DNA of 64,000 nt from Kitagawia praeruptora (GCA_037693485.1 CM075353.1:107094501-107158500); one strand, 5' to 3'. Numbered from the stretch's first letter, positions 1 through 12,492 are shown. Made by a program: numbers and translations. The notes: generated by a model not told the origin, from the letters alone.

Positions 1-592
1 TGGTTGAAGTTGGAAATTGTATTGGGGATGTAAAGGTTTTGGGGTTTTAGTTGCTGCTATTGACTATTTGACTGAAGATTGTTGCTAGATTTTGGTGGTT
101 ACAGTTTCGTAGTTTTAGACTTTAGGAAATGCAAATTTGGGTATATGGCGTTGCATTGAGTGAGAAATATATGTGTGGCTTGCTGGTTACGGTGAAATTA
201 AAGTGACTTTGTTAGATGAGAACATCGTGGTGAGTGCATGATAAACAACGCTTATTGAAAATTTTGAGGAAATGGGTAAGTTAAACATGTATGATTATTG
301 TGTATTACCTTCTTCACTATATTTACATTATTCTTGTTATGCCGGTATTTCAATTTTCATTTGCCTTCTTCTTGGCAGGTTGCTGACGGGGATCTTCCAC
401 TTACTGTAAATAAAGGGTAATAAGTTTTCCATACATCTTCATATTTTATCTTGTCGTTAGCAACATGTAGTCTGAAACATTTGTTGCTGCTATGGTCCTG
501 CTATATTGAAGGAAGGACCTTTTGACGTAATAGTGTTATCCAGTTTAATTGTTTATCTAATTAGTGATATCACCATTTCTTTGAGCTCTCAG
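1..592. other. Non-coding background with one possible 5' exon of the DDT fragment
   Basis: Mostly AT-rich intron-like sequence. A short stretch at 380-416 sits between a TTGGCAG acceptor and a GGGTAATAAG donor-like site and could be another exon of the same fragment. I see no other coding signal here. Confidence 0.3.
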
Positions 593-895
593 CAAGGTGA
601 TGCAATGTCTTATATTAATCATACCATGAAAACTGGATCTGAGGTTTCTGCATTTCGGAAGGATAAGATCTGCGGTGATGAGAAAGGGACTTTATACTGG
701 TAAGTGTTTATTATTCTGAAGATATTTAAGTAAGTTTATTATTGTGTTAATATTTAAGTATGTTTGTTTCTGCCCATCAACATGAGAACTTATAAACCCT
801 TTGCTATTCGTGGTAGGCTTGATGGGGATGCTTCCATTGGTTATAAATTGTATAAAGAACTACGCAGGATTGAATCCAAGCTGAATGGGATTTAA
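593..895 (+). pseudogene. DDT-domain protein gene fragment (two exons)
   Basis: Two exons are visible. Exon 1 (593-699) follows a CTCTCAG acceptor and ends at a TACTG|GTAAGT donor. Exon 2 (817-895) follows a GTAG acceptor and reads to a TAA at 893-895. The split Trp codon joins in frame across the intron. Exon 1 carries a SAFRKDKICGDEKGTLYW motif. Exon 2 carries DGDASIGYKLYKELRRIE. This order matches the end of the DDT domain of plant chromatin-remodelling-associated proteins (usual form FRKEKIGGD..YWYDGD..GHRLYREIRKVE). Only about 60 residues are present, against several hundred in the family, and no flanking exon is recognised, so this is probably a captured or decayed fragment. Family assignment is from memory of the motif. 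Confidence 0.6.
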
Positions 896-2169
896 CTGCT
901 ACCCATCTTTATCTTTTCTGCCAACAGGAAGTGGCTCGGGGACAGGTGATGGGGAAGTCTGCACTCATCTGTAAGTATTCTTATCACCAACTGTAGTTGG
1001 TCTTTTAATCAGCTATTTATGCTCCCACTCCTTATACTAATTTCTGCCAAACTCGAATGTCAACATCAGTGTAACTACCTTCTGCGGTTGCTCTTAATGC
1101 CCTCCTTTGTGCACCTTGTACAATTTGCGCTCATTATCTTGTACACAACGAGGAGGAAGTTGGATCTAAAACACCATATTTGCAGGTAATTGTTTCTTTT
1201 TCTTGTACGTACTCTTCATTGCAATTGTTCTGGTATTACAATTTTCTGCATATGATTCTGGTTAATATGGTATGCATATACAGCTTCGGAAGATCTAATG
1301 AAGATTTGAATAGGATACATGCCATGATAGAACCCCCATTTATGTGCATCTTGGGGCGACACTGGTCAAGTGCAGGTTAGATTTATGTTTATATATTTAA
1401 TGAATAAGATACCTGTTCTGTTTCTCTATATTTTTGTTCAAGCTTGATATGTCATTGTGCATTCTTGCAGCTAAGCTTGACATGTACAATTGTATATGTC
1501 AGTTGATTTGTAGCTTACAAATTTGTATTGTATAAAATGTGTGACTTTATATGACACTTATATTTTTTCCATGAAACTTTTACACCACTTAACATCAGAT
1601 AAAAAAATCTAAGATATAGACAATGGAAGAAGAAATTAGAAGGTGCTCTTTTCAAATTCCCCAACACACTTCAGCCACTCCCCTGATTGCATTCCTTATA
1701 TAATCTCTTGCCTAGCATTTTTCACACACAACACAATTTTCATCAGAGAAGCTCAGTAGGAAATCAGATATGCTGATTGAGGTTTAAACAATTATTTTCC
1801 TCTTACTTCAGATTTTTTGTTTACTGTAATATTGAATTATTAATATTTTTTCCGCTTTCCTGTGTGTGTGTTTATTAGTGCAGGCGTGGTTTATTGAAGA
1901 AAATGATGAAGATCAAAGGCTTCCCCACCATTGTAACCCTAAGGCGTTGTTTATTGTTTTTTTTTGTACTTATAAGACTATATCCATAGTCTTTTGTAAT
2001 CACTTTTACGTCTAGATTATAAATTGTGTAATGTGTTGGATTTGGAATGAACATGATATTTAATTTCGGACGCATAATATGTATGTGCAATTTTTTAATT
2101 TTTTTTTGAAAAATTGTTGCATTACCTAATGGAAATGTTGCTATATAAAAGCTAATGTAACAAAAAAAA
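896..2169. other. Intron-like and intergenic sequence, no gene recognised
   Basis: Several splice-like junctions occur, for example CCAACAG at about 930, TTTGCAG|GTAATT near 1186 and GTGCAG|GTTAG near 1377. None bounds a protein I recognise. A TATA-like TTATATAAT near 1697 is followed by a CA-rich stretch. It may be a promoter remnant. The stretch probably lies inside the CACTA element that ends at 2516. Confidence 0.3.
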
Positions 2170-2516
2170 TGTTGCACTAGGTCAAACAATGTTGCTAATA
2201 AAACTGGTTCAAATAGTGGGCCTCATTGTGGGTCCCACCGCGGGTCCCACTGTTTTTAAAAAAAATCTAGGTCTCTAAGGTAACATATATATTAAGTTAC
2301 CGTAGATCACATTTTTGTTGCTATAGCAAGCTGAGGTAACATAGAATTGCATGTTACCTTAGGGATCAAAAATGTTACCTTAGACACCTAAGGCAACATG
2401 CTGAGAGCTATCACCAGAAAAATGTTACCTTAGGTACTTTTTGGGCCTAAGGTAACATATAATGTACCTGCTGTAACATTTTTTTGATGTTACCGTAGGC
2501 TGTTTGTGGTGTAGTG
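2170..2516. mobile_element. CACTA transposon right terminus (TIR and subterminal repeats)
   Basis: The + strand ends in TGTTTGTGGTGTAGTG at 2501-2516, whose reverse complement starts CACTACACCACAAACA, a typical CACTA-superfamily terminus. The preceding 350 bp carry many direct and inverted copies of GGTAACAT and ATGTTACC (for example 2279, 2334, 2363, 2391, 2449, 2474), the subterminal repeat pattern used by CACTA transposases. The element lies to the left, so its other end is outside the window or lost. No transposase is visible. The DDT-domain fragment at 593-895 would be internal cargo. Confidence 0.7.
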
Positions 2517-2733
2517 AGTCTTGATCTATATCCATGTTGCTTAATAAGGAAAGAAACAAAGAATACAAGCTTGAATTGGCCTTCAGCACAAGAGTTTATA
2601 AAGTTCCGATTTTTTATTTTTAGCTTTTATGGCCTCTATTATGATAATAAATTACACAACCAAATCTTGACAAGCTACAAACAAAGGTGTACTTTATTTA
2701 TGTACTTGATTCTCTACACTGGTTATAAAACAG

Positions 2734-2889
2734 GGAAATCTTGTCAAATTTGTGGAGAATGCCAGAGCTGTATATCATACCGATTTTCTTGACAAGAAAA
2801 TTGTTCCTGCCTCTAGCCATGACGCTACAAAAAAGGTAGCCACGAAATCTAATCCATACACTATCATCGACATTTCCAGGTTGTTTGAG
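2734..2889 (+). pseudogene. Unrecognised exon-like fragment
   Basis: An open stretch follows an AAAACAG acceptor at 2733 and ends at a possible TTCCAG|GTTGTT donor near 2889. It encodes about 52 residues with ordinary coding composition, including VKFVENARAVYHTDFLDKK and SNPYTIIDIS. Acceptor and frame agree (phase 0). I do not recognise the protein. The frame stays open to 2952 if the donor is not used. It stands alone among unrelated gene pieces on the same strand, as expected for captured gene fragments. Confidence 0.4.
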
Positions 2890-4937
2890 GTTATTAATGA
2901 TTTTAATTATTTAGCCCGATTCTACTTGGGTAATATAGTAACCCTGAATTAGGCAAAGACTATTTTATCCGGCACCAAGTTTGGTACAACTTCTTCCCGC
3001 TAATTCTAGTGAAGGCTAGCAAATCTGACACATTCCACTTCTAGGTACAATGCTTAGTCCAATAATTATCGTGTACATAAGTACAAACCATGCTAAGAAG
3101 TAGAGGTTTCAAGCTTAAATTACCTACTAAGAAAAAGACAGTTTTGAAGAAAACTAAAGAAATGTCAGACGAACCTGATTAATGATTATACTCTGATGAG
3201 TCGCCAACTTCGATTGCTAATCGAGCATGAGTTTCATTGACCCGGAAAAATTTATAGGCACAACGAATTCACTTCAAAGTGAAAACATGACATTAAGAGT
3301 ATGCTTTCCTAAGAAACAAGGAATAAAAATGGAACAAGTGTCAATTCTGATTTCCATATTTAGTCCATAAAAATATTAGATAAAGAACACAATCATTTTA
3401 TACCAGATAATTTTTTTTTGGATCAATCAAAGATAGGATTAGGATATAACATTGATATAATGTCACCGAGTTAATTTTATGTTCCCTTTCGAATTTTAGA
3501 CCCTCTTCCTTACTCAAAACACCAAACTCTAAAACAAAAACAAAAAAAAAGAAAATCACCCCATTCAAGATTTGTGACGCCAGCAAAATAAGTTAGAGGC
3601 ATAAAAAATTGAGTAAAGAATTTAGCAGAAATCTAAAGAATACAACTGTGCATTTTGATTAGAAACCACCTTAAGTGTAGTATTAGATACACAATAGAAC
3701 ATAATAGACAAGACGAAGGAAAAACTTAGGAATGAATAAAGAACTTGAGTAATCAGATGTGAAAAAAAGTTTATAACGACATGCTCGTAATTTTAAATAT
3801 TGTTCATACCTTTTCAGTCTTCATGGAAACTAAATAAGGCGGTTGATATGTATCAGCAATCTAGATGAATCGGATCCAGAGACTTGAACAAAGCAGCATT
3901 AGAAATTCATAAGAAACTGAGGAAAAAAACTAATCAGAAAGGATAAAAACACTAAGATTAAGTACTATAGCAGCAAATATCGAAGTTTATAGCTAAGAAC
4001 TTACTAATTAAGCATAAATCTTAAGTAAAAGGGCCGCCTAATCACTAAATCTTCGGCAATTTCTATATACTCAAGTGTTTGGGCACCTAGAAATCAGTAA
4101 GGTAGTCAGATGTCCCGGAAATATGATTAAGTAATGAAATCGACACTTATCCTTTTTCCTGATCATGTGTGAATATGAAATAAATTTAAATGTAGAATGG
4201 AGCCATCAAAGTCATCTGACAGTGGATAGAGTACCACAAAGAAAATCTTGAAAAAATTCAGTTGAAGAAATAGCCAACTAAAATTGAAATTAACCCTTTT
4301 GAGAACCTGAGTTCAGACGAAGCTTTCCATGCCAGTACCCTAGCCTTCATCCCACTTTGGCCGATGTTTGATCGAACAAGCAGTGGCACTCCTAGCTAAT
4401 TCAGATTCCCTGTTTGATTTGGCGTCATAGGTAAGTGAAAGGCGAAAGGTAAAAGGCGAAAGGTTAGAATGAGTAGCATCAAACTAATATATGCCAAACA
4501 GCATATAGGGTTAAATTTGTAATTTAATAGGGAATAAAATCACTCACAAAGTAGTATGTTGCCGTATTAGATATATAATAGATTAGTTGTACAACTAATT
4601 GCAAACTCAGTAATTTCTTGATACGGATTTTCGTATCTGCGAGATTGCTCTCAACATCTTAGTTTTGATTTTCTTTTTCTATTTACTCTGCACATTGGTG
4701 TTTATCAATTTTGATTCAGATGAATAATCATTGTTTCACTGTAAAATTATAAATAAATTAAAGAAGATCTCAAAATCATTTGAATTTTACAATATAATTC
4801 ATAATTTTTCAATCTTTGTTAGGGGACCTAATTTTATTTTTTTTTTAATCAGGGATGGGTAACCTGGTTATTTTGAGATTTTGAGAACTCAAAAACGAAC
4901 ATTTGAAATATGAATTAATGAATGATATTTTAACTTA
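2890..4937. other. AT-rich non-coding sequence
   Basis: No gene, RNA or transposon terminus recognised. A small local repeat of GGCGAAAGGT occurs near 4440-4465. Short ORFs on both strands here have no recognisable features. Confidence 0.4.
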
Positions 4938-5147
4938 ATTAATTGTGACAGTTATAAAATGCAAAAAACTAATTTAACCACAGAGGACCCTATTGCTCAT
5001 TTGTCTCAATCTGAATGCATCGAACCATCCATATTATATGATGATTATACAGGTCATGGTTTTGATTAGGTTAGGGAACGACTCAAGAAGGAGGGAGAAG
5101 GTTACTATTTTCCCAAATCTTCCACAAAGAAGTGTTCGGAAAAATGG
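4938..5147 (+). pseudogene. Possible decayed exon, unrecognised
   Basis: Read in one frame from 4980, the sequence is coding-like (acidic, Ser- and Lys-rich, with a YYFPKSSTKK motif) across about 55 codons with one in-frame TAG near 5068. It ends at an AAAATG|GTAAAT donor-like site at about 5147. It precedes the exon at 6070 on the same strand and could belong to the same captured gene. The assignment is weak. Confidence 0.2.
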
Positions 5148-6069
5148 TAAATTGCTACTTCTATATCTTATCATATATATTGACACTACAATGTGGTTTA
5201 TGCTGTGGCATGTGAGTAACTTAGTATGCATGGTGAAGCAAAATTAAAATTACCTTTAATGTATTCAGCAAAAAAAGAAAAAAAAATACCCATTTATTCT
5301 CTGTATACTGATTACTGATCGGTGCCCATGTGCAAGACTTCTCCTGCTTCCCTGGTTATGATCAGTGCACATGGGTTCTGGTCGCAGCGGCACCACCTGC
5401 TTCTACATCAATAAAACAATGCAATTTCTACTTCCTCCTATATGTAAACATGTTTGTTTTTTCTATGATTAATCAACAATAATCATGTTCAGAACACTAA
5501 TTTACCTAGCATCACCTGGACTCGAACTTAATTAACATTTTCTGAGATCGATGATTTGGTTTTAATGCATGTGGGCGTACGTGTATGCTAATACATCCCC
5601 CCATCCTTAAGACCTCTAAGTACCCTACTTGTAAAGATCTTAATTAGGATCATGCACCATTTGTTTTCTATTAAAATGTATCTATTTTTTTTATTGTCCT
5701 CAGCAGACCCCCTAGATATCAACTTTGTTCTTATAATGATACTTTATCAGCAGTATATCTGAACTAATGCTATTGTACCTTCTTTAGAGACATTGTTCTT
5801 ATGGTTAACAGTTTTTTGGGAACAAATATTATAACTTAGAACCAGTTTTTGGGAAGATATTTTGGCCTCTGTTGCTTGATTAACAGTTTATTGCACATTT
5901 TGACCTCGTATGTAAATGCCACAATTATAATCTAGAACCAGTTTTTTTTTGAATAATTGTATTTTGACATACATTTATAGCCTATGTAGCTCATTCAATT
6001 TCAAGTGTATTTTGTGAATTATGCCGACTATTTATTTATTTTTAGCATATTTCAGTTATTTTTCAACAG
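5148..6069. other. Intron-like AT-rich sequence
   Basis: No coding signal. It ends in a pyrimidine-rich tract and a TTTTCAACAG acceptor at 6060-6069 for the exon that element D interrupts. Confidence 0.4.
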
Positions 6070-6125
6070 GAGATTCAGGTGCAAATGGAGTAGATGGAAC
6101 AGATCTTAGTAATGGGTTAGGTGAA
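6070..6125 (+). pseudogene. 5' half of a host exon interrupted by element D
   Basis: After the acceptor AG at 6068-6069 the sequence is open and encodes a short Gly/Asp-rich stretch ending in NGLGE. It breaks at the GTGAA target duplication (6121-6125). The exon resumes without loss of frame at 14135 on the far side of element D. Together with the second half it is about 38 codons. See the entry at 14130. Confidence 0.6.
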
Positions 6126-7763
6126 TGTTATGCTAAACTCACGCAAGCGCACGTGGTCACAAGTAATATATAAGGTTAAGTCCAAATTCGTTCCCACAGG
6201 GATCAAGTTATGGTTCTATTCAATAAATATGCCTATGCAACAATGTATGGTTTTAATTCACTGCTAAGAAAAATAACAAATATGGGTTTGATTACCTAAA
6301 TTAAACTAAAGTGCAAATTTATAAACTAAGAATTAAACAATTAACGAGAATAACAATCGAATTACTTATGTGAGAATAAACATGGAATCCTAGTTTCATC
6401 ATCTACTTCACTTAGAGTTGCAGCCTTTAATTAAAACATGCGATGGTTTTGATACCTGATCGAATAACACGAAAAGAGTAAAAGTTACCTCTCGGTATAC
6501 TAGTACCAATCTACGCATACATCCACAAAAGAGATAGAAGATGAATAGGCACCTATTATGTTTAGACCCTATATCTCTATAGAATTTGAAAACATAAAGG
6601 TTGAAGCACAAGTTATCCACTTAGATCACATAGGGTAGCATAATATCTCTATTCATGCCACAAATCATTCTGCTTAACATCAACCTATCCTATGCTAGCA
6701 TGGCAAGTTCTAAATCTCAAGATCCACTCTCGTTTAGCAAGAGATTAACTATTCAATTTAGATGTTAGCTACGCATCTAAAAGCATTAAGATTAACCATA
6801 CGAGGATATCAAGAATTCACCACACATAAATCTTTAAGGCATGCAAACTACTAAGCTACATAGATAAATCCACTAGGATCCCACGATAACGATTAGTTCA
6901 TAATCGAACCTTTCGTCACCATGGGATTTGACGAAAGCATGATATCAAACAAGATAATGAAGATGAAGATGAATAAATCAATAATAGAATAAGGTTTAGT
7001 GAACAAATCCGTGAAAGTAACAAGCATCTAAAAGATCGCCTCCACAAAGGAATACAAGAAAACTATATCTAGATCTTCTTGTCGTCACGATCCTCGCCTT
7101 GGCTTCTCTCTGGTGCTCTGAACGAAATTAGTGTGTAGATGATGTAGATGGTGATTTTTCTGTGCCCCAAGGTGTGTATTTATAGCCCCAAGTGCCTCCT
7201 TGACCAAGCAATTACCGTAATTGAAATAGGATAGAATTCCGGTAATTTTCCATCTTTTATAGGATTAGAATTGCAATTCCCATGTTTAAATTAACTTCCA
7301 GAAGCTTCAAATCGTTCAAAACAACTTCCATATTGAATAGGAAAAGAAAATCAGCAATTTCCTCTATAAAACCGAATTCCAGTAAGTTTCTGTCAGGCCT
7401 GGCCGCGGCCGCGCGCACCACAGGCATACATCCCGCGCGCCCGCGCCTAATCAAATTCTGTAAAATCCTTCCGCGCGCCCGCGCCTCTTCCAGTATGTTC
7501 TAAGCGCGCCCGCGCCTGATAATGCTGCACAGACTGATTCTTTGTCCTTAAGTTGATTTCTTCTCCGCTTTCGAATGCAACTCCAAGCACTTGCTTTCTT
7601 GACACTAAAAACACCATATCACCACTCAATGCAATACCTTCACCTGGAAATACACCATGCACGAATCTCACAAAAACACATTAAAACACACCAATACTTG
7701 AGATACAAGACACCAATTTAAGCCGAAATAGAATGATCCAAGTGGATATAAATCCACTTATCA
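6126..7763 (-). repeat. Element D 3' LTR (left)
   Basis: A 1,638-bp LTR, TG...CA, matching 12493-14129 almost exactly. On the minus strand it holds a TATAAATA box (plus-strand TATTTATA at 7177-7184). A CpG-dense block at 7395-7520, with three copies of GCGCGCCCGCGCCT, lies 200-350 bp upstream of that box in the element's sense. ORFs inside the LTR are spurious; they recur unchanged in the other LTR. Confidence 0.92.
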
Positions 7764-7776
7764 CACCCCCAAACTT
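7764..7776 (-). other. Element D polypurine tract
   Basis: On the minus strand AAGTTTGGGGGTG directly precedes the 3' LTR. This is the plus-strand primer used in reverse transcription. Confidence 0.75.
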
Positions 7777-9668
7777 AAACCGATGCTTGTCCTCAAGTAT
7801 AAACAACAAAAATATATACAACTAACTAGTACCACTTCCGTAGGTGATCACGGTTGCATTTGGCATATGCAACAAGCCCTTTAAACCCCTAGGCAGCCCT
7901 AGTGGACGAGTAAGGTCTCGTGAGGGCCTATAGTGAATGTACCCACAAAATCCATTTAACCTAATGCAATGCAATGCATGAATGCAACTACTATGTAACT
8001 GCAGATAATCTAATCTACCATACCTTCAAATCCTCTCATGCCATATCAACTTAAGAATCAAAGTAAATAACGCAATGTCTTGGTGTCGAAAGTGCAAGTA
8101 TTCACATAGTCTACTCAATGAACATGCAAAAGTTCTCACAAGCCCATGTCAAGTGTAAGAATAAGTTAGTAAACATGCTAAGCCTACAAGAGTACATCTT
8201 TGAGACAAAACTCGGGATCTCATACGCAAAAACAAGCAAACACTCACAATCCACTCACAAAAGAATATTCACTCAAGAACAAGGGTAAGTGTATCACTCA
8301 ATTCCAACAAAATCATAAACATGCTTGACATTTGGTATCAATCTAACTCTTAACACAACATACATCAATGACGACAATCAAAAGGTCTTTAATTGGGTTG
8401 TAACGGGGCTAGGGACAAGGTATGTCAAATAAGCCAAAACAGGTGAAGTGTCAAAAGCTAGTAAGTACCATAATACATCGTTCACAACACCATATTTCCC
8501 CCCACATAATTCTTACTCAAAACAACCACTCAACTAGTCGACTGAAATAGGATCACAACAAACACAAACATGCTCTCATAATATTTTTTTTTTCTTTCTT
8601 TCTTTTTTTTTTTTGAAGATCTAAATAGAACACAAATAATAATATAAACAATAACAATGATCCCATAATTTTATTACATATGTCGACTATCAAGTAAACA
8701 ACCAAACCCAATTTTTAATATTCCCCCCAAAAGTAAGACCAACAATACCCCTCCTTGCACACCTTATTACTCCCTTAAGCACTCTACTAGCCTTTGACAA
8801 TGTGGGTTCAAATTAATGTAAGGCCAATACAAGAAAAAGGTATAGGCAAGTAATGTGGTATGTCACCGAAAAAATAGGATTAAGCTCAACGGGTTAACTA
8901 ATTGATCATGTAAACATGGTATGGTAATATGGGAAAATATGTGGTTATTCCTAAATGCCTTTATCATTTTAATCGTCACATAATGTCATGCGTTTCAAGA
9001 AAGACCTCAAACAACTGCTAGCAATGCAAACAATCCGTGGACACTCAAGCAAACGAATAAATTACAAACATGCAATATGCAATAAGGCTCAAAATCTCAC
9101 TTGGTGGAAAAAACATACTCAATCCCAAGCAAAAAATCTCTCTAACGCACCAACTTGTATTCAAAGCATGCAAACTAAATCATCTTGCACATATTCATGT
9201 CCTTCTAATCACTTACAACATTCAATAAGTCTACTAGCTTCAACTTACTAGTGTATGTGTGTGCACAAGAACAAAGCATATCACTTCTCAATCAAAAGCG
9301 TCAACAACACAAAATTCCTATCCAGCATGGGTGCAAATGCAACTATTATGAACTCACATGATATATGAACATTAAAACAGAATGTCCTATATGAAACAAA
9401 CGTAGATATCACGAACATAAATGCATAATTTACTACTACTACTATGCAATGCATGAAATCCTACATGAACACAATGACTCACATAACTAACTACATATAC
9501 CTACTTATCCCCCAAACCACCCCCAAACTTAAAAGATTCAATGTCCGCATTGAATGGAAGTAAATACAAGGGATAGTAGAAAACATACCTAAAAATACCG
9601 AAACACATGGGTTGCCTCCCAAGAAGCGCTGTCGTTAACGTCATTTAGCCGGACACATATGATTCAAA
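7777..9668 (-). other. Element D non-coding 3' internal region
   Basis: A stretch of 1.9 kb between the end of the gag-protease reading frame and the polypurine tract, where an autonomous Athila element would continue with reverse transcriptase, RNase H and integrase. None of their motifs is present on either strand. It includes a pyrimidine-rich low-complexity tract at 8583-8616. Confidence 0.6.
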
Positions 9669-10559
9669 TCATGGTGGCTCGAAGATTGCATTTGACTTGT
9701 CCTTAGCAGAAGAACCATTCACCCATTGTTTAACAACCTTCTTGCTATCTTCCCACATCTTCTCTAAATCACACTTCACTTTGCCTCTTCCTCCAATCAA
9801 CTTTTTCTTTTTCTTCTTCACACCTCTAAGGTGCTTTTGCTTCACAGTTGATTGATAAGAACACTCCTCTACCTCATCATCCATGATCCACCTTCTTAAC
9901 ACATTATCGTGACCCTCTTCAAAAATCACCAACTCATCATTCAAAAGGACATACCTCAATTGGGATGGAAGCTTTCCGAGCTTGACATTCGAGAGATCTC
10001 GAACTGAAGATCTGTCAATGGAATCACTGATGTGCTGCTTTAGCATGTGCGTGTCTGATTTTTCACTTACCAACTGATCAAACTCCTTTCTCTGACCCGT
10101 ATCAACTATTTCCACACTACAACACTCTTCATCCTCTGTTGGAAATTTCATGGGCTTGAACACATTAAAAGTGACATTCTGATCTTGCACCCTCATTGTA
10201 AGCTCTCCTTTCTGCACATCAATCAAAGTCTTTCCTGTAGCCAAGAACGGTCTTCCCAAGATTATGGGAATCTTCTTATCTTCTTCAAAATCCAAGATAA
10301 CAAAATCAGCTGGAAAGATGAATTTATCAACTTTTACCAAAACATCTTCTACTATACCCCTCGGATAAGTGATCGTCCTATCAGCCAACTGCAAAGAGAT
10401 GTTAGTTGGCTTCGGCTCTGGTAGACCAAGTTGCTTGAAAACAGACAAGGGCATGAGATTAATGCTAGCTCCCAAATCACACAAACACTTGCTGAATGAA
10501 AGATTGCCAATAGTACACGGAATGGTGAAACTTCCTGGATCTTTCAGTTTAGGAGGCAA
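9669..10559 (-). pseudogene. Element D aspartic protease region
   Basis: Open frame of 296 codons encoding a retropepsin-like domain. The active-site motif CLCDLGASINLMPLSVF lies near residue 28, in the D-L-G-A form used by Athila/Tat proteases. A later flap-like ILGRPFLATG segment lies near residue 100. The C-terminus is Lys-rich (about residues 245-255). It is in the same frame as the upstream gag ORF (10563-11819), separated by a single TAG at 10563-10565, so it was probably one gag-protease frame. The first Met here is internal and unlikely to be a real start. Confidence 0.75.
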
Positions 10560-10562
10560 CTT

Positions 10563-11819
10563 CTATTGCAGAACAGCACTACACTCTTCCGTCAAAGCTA
10601 CTGTTTCAAAATCTTCCAACCTTCTCTTCCGTGACAAAATATCCTTCATGAACTTTGCATATCTTGGCATCTGCTCCAATGCTTCAACAAAAGGAATGTT
10701 AATGGACAGTTTCTTGAAGACATCCATAAATTTCTGAAACTGTTTTTCTTGACTCTTCTGCAAGCGTCCAGGAAATGGAGGAGGAGGATAGATCTGATTA
10801 TTCATTGAAGATTGCTCCGGAGTAGACTTTCCAACAGGTTTCTTGCTCTTCTCACCATCAAGCTGATCAGCCACTAAATCAGATTTCTCAAATTCAGACA
10901 TTGCAGATTTTTCCACTTGCTGATTCTGCACTTCTTCTTCTTCCTTAGCTGCTGATTTTGTATCAATTGTAACCTTTCTAGATCGCAAAGTGACTGCTTT
11001 CACCTGTTCATGGACAACTTCCCTCTTGCCTGGATTAGTCTCTGTATCACTAGGAAAAGTTCCTGGTTGCCTACTAAATAAGGCACTTGCAATCTGTCCT
11101 ATCTGAGTTTCCAAGAGCTTCTGACCAGCTTGCAGGTTCTTTAATGCTATCCACATCTCATCAGATTTTTCATTAGAAGATTGCCCTGCATGAACCTGGG
11201 GTTGTTGCTGCTGAAATCCCGGGGTTTGATATGGTGTCCTTGGAGCATAAGGCTGTTGATAGCCTTGATTGAATGGCTTCGATTGCTGATACGATTGCTG
11301 AGTATTTTGATTGTTGCCCCAACTGAAGTTAGGATGATTCCGATTGTTAGGATGATAAGTGGTTGGAACTGGTGCAGCATGTCTCTGGAAATTACTCACG
11401 AACTGTGCTGATTCGGAAGAGATAGCACATTGATTCGTCTCATGTGCGCCCGCACATAACTCACAAACACTAGCCACCTGCTGCACTCCATAATTAGCAA
11501 GAGAATCCACCTTCATAGCAAGAGCTTTCAACTGAGCTGTAATCATTGCAGCTGTATCTACTTCCAAAATTCTTGTTGCCTTGCCTTGAGATAGCCTTTG
11601 GGTTGGATTTTGATATTCATTAGCAGCCATCATCTCTATAAGATCATAAGCTTCATCATAGCTCTTTGCCCACAGAGCTCCACCTGATGCTGCATCTAGC
11701 AAAGGCCTAGACTGTGCTCCCAACCCATTGTAGAACCCATTAATAACCATCCAATCAGGCATGCCATGATGAGGACACTTCCTTAGCATCTCCTTGTAGC
11801 GTTCCCAAGCCTCACACAA
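10563..11819 (-). pseudogene. Element D gag, C-terminal part
   Basis: A 418-codon open stretch in the same frame as the N-terminal gag piece (11832-12353) and separated from it by one TAA at 11832-11834. It starts in the conserved gag segment LCEAWERYKEMLRKCPHHG, has a zinc-knuckle-like cluster CELCAGAHETNQC near residue 118 (one residue shorter than canonical CCHC), and is then Gln/Pro/Asn-rich. It ends at a TAG just before the protease region. Two nonsense codons in one frame show decay, or inheritance from a defective source. Confidence 0.75.
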
Positions 11820-11831
11820 TGACTCGCCAGA

Positions 11832-12353
11832 TTACTGTTGAAATTGAGTCAACTGGTTCCTTGTTGCAGCAGTTTTCGCCATAGGGAAGAATTTAGTAAG
11901 GAACTTCTGAGCAAGATCTTCCCATGTAGTAATGGAACCAGGTGGTAAAGAGTGTAGCCAGCTTTTAGCCTTATCCCTCAGAGAGAATGGGAAAAGCCTC
12001 AACCTGATAGCATCATCCGTTACACCATTACACTTGAAAGTGTCGCAGATTTCGATAAAGTCCCGAACATGCATGTTTGGATCCTCCGTAGAAGCTCCCC
12101 CAAACTGGACTGAATTCTGCACCATCTGAATTGTGCCCGGCTTAATCTCAAAGTTGTTCGCTGCAATAGCTGACCTAATAATGCTAGACTGGATGTCATT
12201 GAGTTTCGGCTGAGAATACTCCTTCAAAGCCTTAGCTGCTGCTGCATCTGCCATTGCTACTGTAGTTTCAGATTCCTCTTCCTTATTCTCCAAATTCTCT
12301 ACAAAACCGTCTTCTGCCAGTTCTTCCAAACGAGCTTGTAAGCGAGTTCGCAT
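11832..12353 (-). pseudogene. Element D gag, N-terminal part
   Basis: ORF of 173 codons with an ATG at 12353, about 115 bp inside the primer site, and therefore the likely start. It contains the gypsy capsid signature, with DPNMHVRDFIEICDTFK, LFPFSLRDKAKSWLHSLPPG and a TTWEDLAQKFLTKFFP segment (Retrotrans_gag family). It stops at a premature TAA after QLTQFQQ; the frame resumes immediately downstream. Confidence 0.85.
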
Positions 12354-12468
12354 ACAAACTTAAGTACCTGAAACACCACGAATCAAACAAACTACGTAAG
12401 AATCCGAGTCAGTGAACGCTAACGACCACTGATGACAAGCACATAAACTAAAATAAAAACACCGATGA

Positions 12469-12486
12469 TCCCCGGCAGCGGCGCCA
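12469..12486 (-). other. Element D primer-binding site (tRNA-Asp type)
   Basis: The minus strand reads TGGCGCCGCTGCCGGGGA, six bases inside the right LTR. It pairs with the 3' end of plant tRNA-Asp with about one mismatch. This primer choice is characteristic of Athila/Tat gypsy elements. Confidence 0.85.
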
Positions 12487-12492
12487 AAAACT

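Noticed and set aside
1..6125. Helitron as the carrier of the gene fragments
   Set aside because: I found no 3' hairpin plus CTRR end or TC start in a sensible place; CACTA ends are present instead, though linkage to the cargo is unproven.
6408..7671. Several 65-74 codon ORFs repeated at 12775-14037
   Set aside because: They are chance frames inside the LTRs of element D, duplicated because the LTRs are near identical.
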